Under the pieces are notes generated by a model. That model did no database searches. It was not told the DNA's origin and saw only the letters and a program-made list of their open reading frames with translations. DNA of 64,000 nucleotides from Citrus sinensis (Eukaryota; Streptophyta; Magnoliopsida; Sapindales; Rutaceae): NCBI RefSeq assembly GCF_022201045.2, contig NC_068559.1, positions 26,419,501-26,483,500 on the forward strand, in the 5' to 3' direction. Position 1 is the first letter of the stretch; every line of letters starts with the position of its first letter. Below are positions 37,481-51,449 of the stretch, piece after piece. Both the position numbers and the translations under genes were made by a program.

Positions 37481-37578
37481 CTCAGCTCTATCTCAAACAG
37501 ATCAGGGAATTCTGAACGGCAGCTTGTTTCAGGTGGGTTTGCTTTAATTTGCTCGATCGTAGCAGAAAAGTGAAGTAG

Positions 37579-37587
37579 TTATATATA
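37579..37587 (-). promoter_or_regulatory. TATA box of the polygalacturonase gene
   Basis: TATATAACT, read on the minus strand, lies about 100 bases upstream of the start codon at 37480, with a second TATATAAC just beyond it. Confidence 0.5.
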
Positions 37588-38452
37588 GACAGTTATATAG
37601 AGAAATAGAGTAGCGATGGCATGCACATTTTCATTTGCAGTTGTGGTGAATATAGATATTATATATAAATTAGGTTAATGCCCCCGGCCCCAGGTATCTT
37701 TACTGGCACGTACAGCTAAAGCTTCCTTTGTGAGTTTTAGTGGACACTTCAAATGACCATTTTGGCCATTCCCGTTTAGAGAGTGGCTGTTGTGTTGCTT
37801 GTTAGAAGTGATCAAAATAATAGCAACCATAGCTAGTTTTGTGTTGGGGGGCCGGGGGAAGCTTGTATTATTAGGATAAGGTTTGGATAATTTTCTTAAC
37901 CCACCCCCATAACAAAATTTAAGAAACTAAATACCTAAATCTAAGCGTGATGATATAACATGAATGGTTGTTCGTGCACTGGAAGAGAGAGTAGTCTCCT
38001 GTCCTAATTCAATCAGCAGACGAATTAGCGCACTAACTTACTATATTCAAACCTTCATCCCTAAAAGTGCCTTTCAAACAAGTTGCATTAAATTAAGCAA
38101 AATCGAACGCCCCACCCCCACAAAATGTCAGCTATTAATCACTTTATTCGTTAACATACATCATTAATAATGTCCAAAAAGAAAACCCCAAAATGGAAGG
38201 AGGTGGTCCTAGGTTTTAAGTTCCAGACAAATTAGAGTTGGCCACTCGAGCTTTCACTCTCATTGCATTCTCTCTGTCTCTATACGATGTTAATTTAATG
38301 AGAAAGTATTGAGTTCAATAGAATTATTGTCTTTCACGTGTACTTTTAAAATACATTTGCCACAAGAATTTAACAAATTAATGAAAGAGTATATCTTGAA
38401 AAACATCCTCCTTTTTTTCTAATTTAATGCTAGACTAAAAGAGTGATTTACA

Positions 38453-38454
<2 letters not shown>

Positions 38455-38535
<81 letters not shown>

Positions 38536-38543
38536 GTATATAG
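38455..38543. repeat. (TA)34 followed by (TATG)n microsatellite
   Basis: An uninterrupted run of TA dinucleotides covers 38455-38522 and passes into TATG repeats to about 38543. Length is likely to be polymorphic and assembly here is error-prone. Confidence 0.95.
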
Positions 38544-39410
38544 AATAAAACTTCGATAAATTGTTAACCTTAGGATTATGAAAAATTTATTAATTTAGTC
38601 AATATTATTATATCGATAAATTAATAATTATTAATTTATATAAGTGATCGCATTCATAATTGAAATTTTTATGAAGTATAAAGATAGTATAAGAATGTAA
38701 ATATTATGTTAGATCGTATGATATAATTCTGATTTGATGAATCACTTAATAAATTTTTAGTTGAATCACGATTACGTGGTGACTCATAAAAAAAGTATTT
38801 TATAGATAATAAGATTTTTTAAAATTTATTACTTAATTAACTTATCTAATTATTAATTTACCTTCCAGTCGAGATTAGCAAAAATTATTATTTTATTAAA
38901 ATTATTAATTTATCAAATATTAATTTCACTAAGTGATACCATTGTGTATATACCCAAGTGCTGAGAATACAGCTAGGTAAACAAGCTCGTGTGGAATCAA
39001 AATCTGGTCATTCTGACAATAAGAAGACCCATTTCATGGAAGAGATAGAGATATGGCAGTTTTTTTCAAGTTACTAGATGTTGAGGACCCCTCTACTAGC
39101 ATTCTAATGGGTAGCCTCAGGGCATAGGTGGAAGTTATGGTTACCACGTTCATACATGAAACGTGAAGACTGAAGATAAAATGGAGAAAAGAGAGAGAGA
39201 GAGATGAATTTGTATTGTGATTATATAACTTATCAAGTGATATATACATTACAAATATTTTAATTCAAGATCATGCACTTTGTTAAGGTCGGAAAAGTTA
39301 TCAAACTACATGTTTTAAAAATATAATGACATTATACTATTAAATTATATAATTTAATAATTTTTTAAAATTTTAATAAATTCTAAAATACTAAATCTAA
39401 TCAATACTTA

Positions 39411-39441
39411 CACATACATACATACATACATACATATATAT
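39411..39441. repeat. (CATA)n microsatellite
   Basis: About seven CATA units followed by TATATA, in otherwise AT-rich intergenic sequence. Confidence 0.85.
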
Positions 39442-39566
39442 CATTCTCCAATGAAGATGTCACTAAAGTATAAAAAAATTTGTCTATTACTGTATTAAAT
39501 TATGTATTTTTGATTTGTTAGTTATATCTTTAACAAAATAAAAATTCCTTTGTTAGTGAATGATTA

Positions 39567-39652
39567 TACATACATATATATATATATACATAAATATATA
39601 TATATATATATATATATATTTATGTATTTATGTATGTACGTATGTACATATG
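39567..39652. repeat. Self-complementary TA/CATA/TATG tract
   Basis: CATA repeats on the left and TATG/TATT repeats on the right flank TA runs, so the 86-base stretch can fold into a long hairpin. The left block TACATAAATA is mirrored by TATTTATGTA. Confidence 0.8.
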
Positions 39653-42099
39653 CGTGTATAAACCCACGCACACTCTTTGGTTATTAATGCGTGGGGGGGC
39701 ATCACCCAGCAGGGTATGTTAAGCAATGCAACTTAATTTTGTTTGTTATCTTCAAGCAAGCACGCCCTCGGCGTGGGCCAAACGTGGGACCGGTTATTAC
39801 TGCCAGCATTTCGCCATATATATATATATGCTGTGGAAGCGACCCAGGTGGGGCGGTGCTTGTCTCTTTTTATTCACAAGCATGATTAGAATTTTTATTT
39901 GAGGAAGAAGCGGCCGATGAAAATCTTTTGCTTATTTAAATTTGAAAATTCTCAATTTTATGAGAAGAAGTTGGGGTAACTATTTGGTTCGATTATGATC
40001 GAATTGAATCAAGCTGAAAAAAAAAATGACAGTCCGATTCAGTCAATCAAAACCGAATGATTAAAAAAATGTCAATTGATTGGTTTTCGATCTTGAACTA
40101 AACCAAATTGAAATTCAATCGGTTTAGTGTTAAAAAAAAAAAGAATTTATATGTATAAAATAATATTTTTGTATAAAACATGAATGCTTAATGATTATAA
40201 TTGAATTGGACTAAAAAACAAATTAAATTTGATGAAAAGTATAAAAATTTGGCTAATATAAAAAAAATTAAATTACATGAACAAACCACATAAAACCGAA
40301 CTTAGAAATCGAATCAAAATAATTCAGATCTGTTCGGTTCCCGTTCCTAAATCCAGTTCATATTTGTCCCATAACTTCTTGAACCAATTTGATCTAGTTC
40401 GGTTCGGTTTTGACAACTCCAAACCGAACAACCGAATCGGTTTATGCCTGGCCCTAAGAAGAAGTTTACTTCCCACTAGTGATGAATATGAGTAAATTTC
40501 TTTTCTATTTGTAATATTTTTTTCTAATTTTATGAGCTGTACTAATCAAACCTCCTCTCGTTATGTTTCCAATTATGATAACAGAAGAATTATATGTAAC
40601 ATTATTTAAAAAAAACTTTAAAAAGGGGAATAACTTGCTTGTTTTTTATTGGTGTAGATATAATAAAAAAAAACATCATTTTCGTATTTCGTTAGATCCG
40701 TAAACAATTGGCATGCACAGTTTATATATAGTAAGGTAAAAGTTCATTTAATTCTTATATTTTGATATTAGTTTCTGTTTAATCTTATATTCTTTAAAAA
40801 TGCCATTAAACTGTTGATGCCCGTGCCGTTACTTTTTGTTCCCTTTAGTTTATTTTTATAATATTACCTTTTTACAATAATGTTTAATCTTTTTGGACAT
40901 TAATAAAAAAAATAAACTACAAATTTAACCCCAAAAATAAAATAAAAAAGAATATATATTAATTTTGTGGAACACTTTACGAAGGAGTTAATATATTAAT
41001 TTTTTTAATAATGTCCAAAAAATTAGAAATTTAATTTTTTTACACCGTTAACTTTTTTGAAATACGTGAACTTCCAAAGAAACTAATATATATTCTTTTT
41101 ATTTTTATTTTTTGAGATTAAATTGATAATTTAATTTTTTTAATGTCCTAAAACACAGAAAGATTATTGTAAGAGAAAAAAATAGTAACAACAAAGCTAT
41201 CAATAATTTAATGACAGAATGTTTAAAATATTTTTAAAATTATAAAGATTAAACAGAAATTAACCTTAAATATAGGACTAAACGAATTTTTATCATACAC
41301 AGTACGTTGATTGATACCTGGGGTTAGTTTGCCTGATAACACACAAGCAGCTACAATCAATATTAGACTTTAGAATCGTATGGGACTGCTACTAAATACA
41401 CCCCTATACAAGCACCGTCCTCTAAAGCAGAAGTGGTAACATTTTTCTGTCGTCCATCTTGGGCCTTACAACTGTTCATACTATGCCGGATTTTGTGCCT
41501 CACCTTGGGCCTACTAGTTTTCGATAACCCAATTCCTTTTTGTTATTAATTTGAGAAGGTTCGGTTTCTACCCTGTAAGAATATCTGCTTCTCCAAGAAT
41601 GATGAATACAACAGAAATGAACTTCTAAATTAAGAAAAATAAAAAGAAACAATCACGTGAAATCATCACGCACTCAAAAATGTAATATTATGAATATAAA
41701 TTTTATCCACATAAATTTACGTGAATAGTGTAATACTATTGCTACAAGTATTACTTATGTTTATTTTATTTATTATTTTAAGAACTTAGGTCATGTGCAA
41801 TCATGTGAATCCACATAAATTATAAAGGAGTTTGTATCATGCTATTACTCAAAACTCAAAAGGAGAAAAATAAAAATATCTTGTCATTAGGGTTAATCCA
41901 AAATTCCAAATAATATGTTACAGACCCCAACTCTTGAAATGAGGCCATTCTGTCGTGTGCAAAACCCAAAATTCTTTAGGGGAAAAAAATCAATTAATTA
42001 TATTATTACATTAAAAAGTATGTAATGATGGTAGTTAACAATACGAATATCCGCGCCTTCGTCCAACCGATTTTCAAAAGCAGCCACCAGCCGTATAAG

Positions 42100-43652
42100 T
42101 GTTGGAGAAAAATTAATTTTTTCAATCTTTATAAAACTTTTTTAAGATCGCTCTTATATAATATATAAAAATTTGTAATCTAAAAATCATACCTTGAAAA
42201 TTCAATTTAGCTTTTTCCGTTGAAGTGATTTAGGCTCTAGATCACGATTCGTCACCACCACGTTTGTTAGATCACGATCCGTCACTACCACGCTTGTTAG
42301 ATCACGAACTGTCACCAATGATCTTTCAGGTTATGACTCAGGTTTAGTCTGCACTTGACGTGTAGGCGCCTTTATCACTACCAAAGTAACTAGCACGAGA
42401 AAAAATTTTCTTTCAATAATAAAGAGAAAAATTTTTCTTTTAACAATTCTCTGATCTATATAAAGTGGCTGCTCTTATTTTCTTTACATAAAATAAATAT
42501 TTTTATATCCCCCTTTAGTGAAAACCCTAGGTTCCAAATAATGAAAATCAAAACTCACGTTACTTATTTTTTCTATAGAGGACCCACCTTGTAAAATAAC
42601 ATAAGACTCCTTACACACAAGCTAATTAAATGAAGCCTCCCACAAAATGATATATTTAGGCTTTTAACCCAAATAGGTAGTTATCTTGCTTATTAATCTA
42701 GTAGTGGTGCAGTCAATTAAATGAGTTAACCCGGGGATCATTTGGGAACATACAATAGTGGCTATAACAATTAGGCCTGTAATTAAACTAGTCTAATTAT
42801 TTAATTCCAAATCTACTCCACTAAAAGATTGGAATTGACCTCCATAATTGTATGCTAGAATAATAATTCGTCCCAAGCCACATTGATTTCTTTATTGCAC
42901 AATCATTTGTACCACATCATTAATTAAATCAATATCTCAACTGTCCAATCAATTTAATTACATATTGTTCCTTAATACTTACTGGTTTTTTCTAATGATC
43001 ATTTTTAACATACTAAATATGTTGACACACTCTGGCTAAAAAATTATATGATCAAGTGCCGAAAACCCATCAAGAGATGTGTTATACAAATTCTATATTG
43101 TTAATTCATAACTCCAATACTCATAATTGCTCCCACCAAGCTACCGAGTAATCTTGACCACAAGTATATGTCGTGCCCATTGGTACTCAAATGAAATAAC
43201 AATTACAATCATGAAATCATAATTAACTCAAGATTAAGATTACAATAAAATCAATGCTTATAAGATTTAATAAGTTTGACAATTATTACAAAGTTAATTA
43301 AATCTCATATGTGATCTTGTTCAATGTAGTCATACTACATCAATAAATTCATACATGATTAAGACAAATCATTCAATGAATTCGTTACAGTCTATACCTA
43401 AATAAAGTGCCCAACTTTATTTATCAACTGCAAACTAAATTTATTTAATCATAAGATAACTTGTATTTATATCTTCTGTGAATCCACATGGTGATCACAT
43501 AAATACATATAATATGATTAAATGGATTTTGATCAAAATATTAATGCAATTAAGATATTTGAATAAAATACCTCATTAATTTTATTAATCAAAAAAATAT
43601 TTATTACAATTAAATAAACACATATGCTTTTAAAGAGCATATTTTTCCAACA
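42100..43652. mobile_element. Solo LTR of a retrotransposon (5-bp TSD)
   Basis: A 1,553-base unit that begins TGTTGGAGAAAAATTA and ends ATATTTTTCCAACA. It thus has the TG...CA ends and short inverted termini (TGTTGG/CCAACA) of a long terminal repeat. It is flanked by the perfect 5-base duplication ATAAG (42095-42099 and 43653-43657). No second LTR, primer-binding site or polyprotein is present, so this is a solo LTR left by recombination. Copia or Gypsy origin cannot be told from the LTR alone. A 30-bp tandem repeat lies inside at 42239-42316. Confidence 0.85.
42239..42316. repeat. 30-bp tandem repeat inside the solo LTR
   Basis: About 2.6 copies of a unit starting AGATCACGATCCGTCAC at 42239, 42269 and 42299. 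Such short internal repeats are common in LTR U3 regions, where they can carry promoter elements. Confidence 0.85.
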
Positions 43653-45088
43653 ATAAGTTCAAACGAGTCAGTGGTCCATCGTCGCCTACAACTGTCTGAC
43701 TTAATTGTCAAAATACTCATCAAGTCTCTATTTGAGGCTGGCTGCGGCCACCTAGCACTAGTTATGTTTAAGCACTTTCTGGTGCGTTTACTATGCCACA
43801 CTATATTAGATTGAATTAAATAGGACGGTAATAAATTAAATAATGTGCGATATGTTTGATACGGTATCATATTTGATATGACATATATTGTGTTATGTAT
43901 TATAATAGTTTATATTATTAATAGAATTAAATTATTTTATTTTGATTTATCAAAAGAATTAATCAACCATCGGCAGCCACCACAGGCCACCGCTGACCAC
44001 CGTGAAAATTATGAACTTTCTTTGTTTAAGTTGAATTTGGTTAAAATTCTCTCCTTGAGCTCTAGAGAAAGGCGTTAGTAACACCATCAGTAAAGCTCTT
44101 GTTCGTCGTGTATAAACATTTAAAATTTCAAATATAGATTTACGATGATCGAAAACTCCATCATTAATGATATTAGTACCGTTAAGTGGAGATAGAGAAA
44201 AAGATTCTAATAACACTAAATTTAACATCAAAAGATTGAGGAAAAATTTTGATTGCAGCGGCTGACGGCGAATGATAGTGGTCAGCGATGCGTGTCACCG
44301 ATGGCAACAATAGATTACCGAAGATAGTTAAATATTATTGATAAACTTATTAAATTAAAAAACTATTAAAACACATTTAATAAATAATTTTAAAAAAGAA
44401 AACGAAGAAGAAGAATACAGGTGATACAGGAGTGCGGGGTCCTATTTTGGCTCTAGAAATTGACTAAATGCCCACATTTATCCGTACCCTTGTGCTCATT
44501 AAATATGGCGCACATAAAATAATCCAGCATAGACCAGGTCTGAGTAGCACGCCAAAGTTTAAACATATCCTTTGAGCATTAATTCTGTCTTTTTAGACGT
44601 CCATTGTTTGAAAAACGCACGGTGTCTGGGGGCCGCGAGTGCTGGATTCCTATAGTCAACATACGGAAATACCCATCAATTTCCTGTGTTTGGTTAATTA
44701 TTATGTGCTCTCAAGTCTCATCTTGTATTGAACTCTCGCTAGCTTTCGCACGGGTTGAGTTGACTACCGTTTCCTGCGCACTCGGTACCTAGTATCTACC
44801 ATTACTTAAACCGTTGCAGACCTATTTTCACGTGGATCTCAAAATATCTCAAATAACCGCCAAACCACAGGATCACACGTTTCCATTTGGCCCCACTGTC
44901 ACAGAAACATACCCCCTCAACACTCGATCAATGTCTTGTCTGCAATGCCCAATGAGATACCTGAGCCCGAGCCCGAGCCCAGCTGTTTCTTTCTCGTTTC
45001 CAATCTCGTAGTCGCATAATTTTTCCTTCTTCAAGTTCCAAGCTAAGTAACCAAAAACACACCACTTTAATTAACTCAGCTTCTGTTA

Positions 45089-48223
<3,135 letters not shown>

Positions 48224-48385
48224 ATCTTACTCCCAGTCGTTACATGACCCTTCATGTACCTTTTCCTCTAAAATATTCTTTCCCTATTACTTTGTGCTAA
48301 ACCTGTTCACATCGAAAATTGTGCTATTCCTGATATGGTTAGTCCTTTGAACTGCTTCAATATCCTTTTTCACGTTAAAAAAGAA

Positions 48386-48504
48386 GGGTCTAACTATTGT
48401 GGTATGGTGGTACCATACCACAGCTGCACCTAACCATTGAATTCAACTATAGTACATGTGTCCAGATCTAATGGTTAGGTGCAGTTGCACCGTAGTTTTG
48501 TCCC
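48386..48504. mobile_element. 119-bp MITE behind the CRK3-like gene (8-bp TSD)
   Basis: The element begins GGGTCTAACTATTGTGG and ends CCGTAGTTTTGTCCC. The subterminal blocks GCACCTAACCATT and AATGGTTAGGTGC are perfect inverted copies. A second hairpin, GGTATGG/CCATACC, lies near the left end. It is flanked by perfect 8-base AAAAAGAA duplications (48378-48385 and 48505-48512). It lies 163 bases after the CRK3-like stop codon, so it may be part of the transcript's 3' end. Confidence 0.8.
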
Positions 48505-48512
48505 AAAAAGAA

Positions 48513-50960
48513 TTCATAATTGAGTGTTCTCCATTAATGATGCTGCAAGCTGTCAGTTATGGTCCCCTTGTGACCCTTTTTAATCTCCTGGGATACAAAG
48601 CTATTCAGCCATACAATCTCAACTCTTTGAACACAATCCGATTGTTTATATCATCCTAAAATCTTTTGATAACTTGATTGAGCTAAATAGTTTATGTAAA
48701 TCGTCTCAACAATATATATATATTTATTTAGTGTTGTACTGGAAGGATCTATCAGTTGTGTATAGTACTCCAATTTACATCTAAAATTTTTGTCTTTGGA
48801 AGTGTCTGCATCCGCAAATATGCAGTGGGGATGCCTTATTTGACAGTTGTACTGGTACTGACTATATTAAAAATGGAAACAGAGAAGTCTCAGTGGAATC
48901 AAGCGAAAAAGATCGACTGATTTACCAGCATTTTATGTGCAAATCATTTTCAGCTTTGGCTGTGGCTTCCAATTTCTTTCAAATAGGAAACTAGAAAAGC
49001 ATCCTCAAGTTCAAAGATTTATTAAATCCTACAAAATCTTGGCCGTTGATATATACTAAATCTAATCGCCAGAAATTAGTGTAAAAATATGTATAATTTT
49101 AGGGGGTTGCCGATTCGTCCCATATGTATATATAGCACTTTCAGCGGCGGCTATAGTTGATTGTTGACACCGAAGTTGCTTTTTTGAGAATTAGCTTATG
49201 TGACAGCCAGCTGCTACCACTTCAGCTCATTGGAAAAACGAAATGCCTGTAACATGCAAATATTGAGTTGTTAAGTGGCAAATTTCGAACATGATGTTAT
49301 CCTTATAATTTAGTGCAAACGAGCATTTTTGCTTATGAGTAATTCTCAAGTCAATAGATATGGTGAGTATTTTGACAAATTAATAGATGGTTTATAAAAA
49401 AATATGAGGATGAGTCAAACAGTTATAAGCAATCCTAATTCCCAAACTAAAGTCGTGGTTAAGACTTAAGGTATCCATATTAAATTGACTTGTTAAGGTG
49501 CGTTGCCTGCAAGGAATACTCTTATTCTTTATAAATTGCGCATTTGTACAATGAGCCCTGAAACCCACTTTAATTATTGACTATATTTTTCACTATTTTT
49601 AACAAGTAAAATGCTTTCCACTCTGATCCTCTCTTTGACTTCTCTCACGACCACCCTATGTATACTATCCTCGTTTGCTTAGTTTCTTCCCATCACTTTC
49701 AAGTTCCAAAAGGCTCACGATCCCACTCAGAATTCAGAATCCATGCATAGAAAATTATATTATCATGCTCTCCTGATCCTCACATTATTTAATCTCTTCG
49801 CAACTTTCACAAATTTTATAAGGTGCGTCTGTGTATTAGCAGAGTGTGTGTGTGTGTGTATTATGGTAATAAATTTAACTATTTTTTATATTCGTAATTA
49901 CCTTATAATCATGTTCGTTTACGAGAAATTCATATCAAGAAATGAATCTCGGTCCCATTTCGCACATACTTTCATTGGCATGCATGTTACCCTCGTGTTG
50001 GGTTCAATGGGAAGTTGCATGAAAGCTTCTTCTTCATAGAACGATTGTCACGAAACTGAACACGTTTTTAGTACTGGTCTAATAACTGAAAGAACAAATT
50101 AACTAGACTGCTTGTCCGAAATTGCATGCATTTGTTCGAGGAGTGGTAATCAGGATTTTAAATGAATTAGGTCAAAATTTGACTATTAAATAAATCATAA
50201 GATCAAGGATTGACTTCAATTTCATTCAATAAATGAATAAATTAATTTGTTTATCTTTCATTTTAACTTAAAAAATATATAATATCACCAATATAATATT
50301 TGTTTTTCTTTTTTTAAGAGAGTCATCCTTAATTAAAATTATTATTTAATAAGTTGTGATAAAATTTACACCAACAACACAAATTCAACCTATTTATTTA
50401 TGAAATTAATTTTTTTCAAATTAAACATTCTTATTTCGGTTCCAAAAAATAATCCGGACCCAAATTGTCACAGATAGGAGTGTCTCAAGGGATAGCTGTC
50501 AAGAAATGAATGGCGCTACAAAAGCTTCTAGTTTCAGTAAGGTTTAATTAAATCAAAGTCTGGAGCTGCTGGGTTTGGTGCAATAATGTCCCGGCTGTAT
50601 GTTGGTGACAGGGTGGAGCCCATTTCCTCTGTATAATTTTTTTTTTTTGAAAAGCTCTGTATAATTAAATCAATTAAAGAGGGTAGGTTGGGTTGAACTC
50701 GGTGGTGGGGTTTGCGGAGATCATCGAAGACGACATTTTACTAGAAACTCCTTTTACCAAAATTTCATCAAACGTTTATGGGTCCCCTTTCTTCAAGTTT
50801 TTTTATGAGAATAATAATAATAATAATAAAGGACAGAAAGGTGGTGGGGTGGGTTGGGTTATGACAGTCATTTTTAAACCATAGGAAACAATCCGAAGTC
50901 AGTTGTGCTTGTCTAAGTGTGAAATAGAAGACTTCGTGTAAGTAATCCAGGCAGATTCCA
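48513..50960. other. Intergenic region between the two CRK genes
   Basis: AT-rich with a short TA run near 48713-48726, a (TG)n tract near 49845-49858 and a poly-T near 50637-50650. Small frames such as 49743-50039 have no recognisable domain. No RNA gene seen. Confidence 0.55.
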
Positions 50961-50972
50961 GATTATGCCTTT

Positions 50973-51110
50973 TTGACTTGTCACTTGTGGCAGCGGAAAA
51001 TGAACAACAACCAGGAACCCTCTTGTTCAGATTTGAGAAACCGGTGCCGAAATTTCCTTGTCAGTGAAATTTCGGGATTAGCCACACCTTGCGGGGTTGA
51101 CTAATTGACT
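50973..51110. promoter_or_regulatory. Cluster of WRKY-type W boxes upstream of the CRK2-like gene
   Basis: Three TTGACT motifs on the plus strand (50973-50978, 51097-51102, 51105-51110), the last two separated by two bases. They lie 340-480 bases before the CRK2-like ATG. W boxes (TTGACY) bind WRKY factors, and CRK genes are commonly pathogen- and salicylate-induced. Functional relevance is inferred. Confidence 0.45.
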
Positions 51111-51449
51111 TCTGTTTGCCATTTGAGTAAGGAGCCGCTGAGCCTGAGGTGTCAGAAACTGACGCGGCATTTGTCAGGATAATGGCTTGACAATTTTGTC
51201 TTTTCTTCTTCTAGAACAACATTTCTTTAATCTATTATTGTTCAAGCCTCATTTCCCCTTTTTCTTTTTTCACCTGATTTGTTTCTCAATTCTCTCTTGT
51301 TTCCTGTTCTATTGTTTTCATTTCTATTTACCAGAAGAATATACAAAAACTAGTTCCGTTTTCCTATTGTGATTTTTTTTTCTGGGTTCGTTCATAAACA
51401 AGATTTGAGAGAGTTTTATACAAATCCAAAGTCGCCCCAAAAAACTAAA

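Larger units (their letters stand above)
37620..45088. other. Large gene-free region between polygalacturonase and the CRK pair
   Basis: No gene recognised. Contents: long microsatellites (38455-38543, 39411-39441, 39567-39652); an old repeat at about 38,545-38,945 with blocks like TCGATAAATTAATAATTATT in both orientations; a degenerate repeat at about 39,980-40,450 rich in GGTTCGGTT and its complement; and a solo LTR at 42100-43652. The last 500 bases hold the CRK3-like promoter, with TTGACT WRKY boxes at 44654-44659 (reverse) and 44760-44765. Confidence 0.55.

Noticed and set aside
42239-42316. Regularly spaced direct repeats that might suggest a CRISPR array
   Set aside because: The units are contiguous 30-bp tandem repeats without unique spacers, inside a plant solo LTR.
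43610-44231. Small frames of 66-90 residues downstream of the solo LTR
   Set aside because: No recognisable domain, overlap in opposite orientations, and part lies in LTR sequence. No evidence of an internal retrotransposon region.
51369-51449. Longer N-terminus for the CRK2-like protein
   Set aside because: The extension begins at GTG, has no ATG, and would bury the clear signal peptide that starts at ATG 51450.
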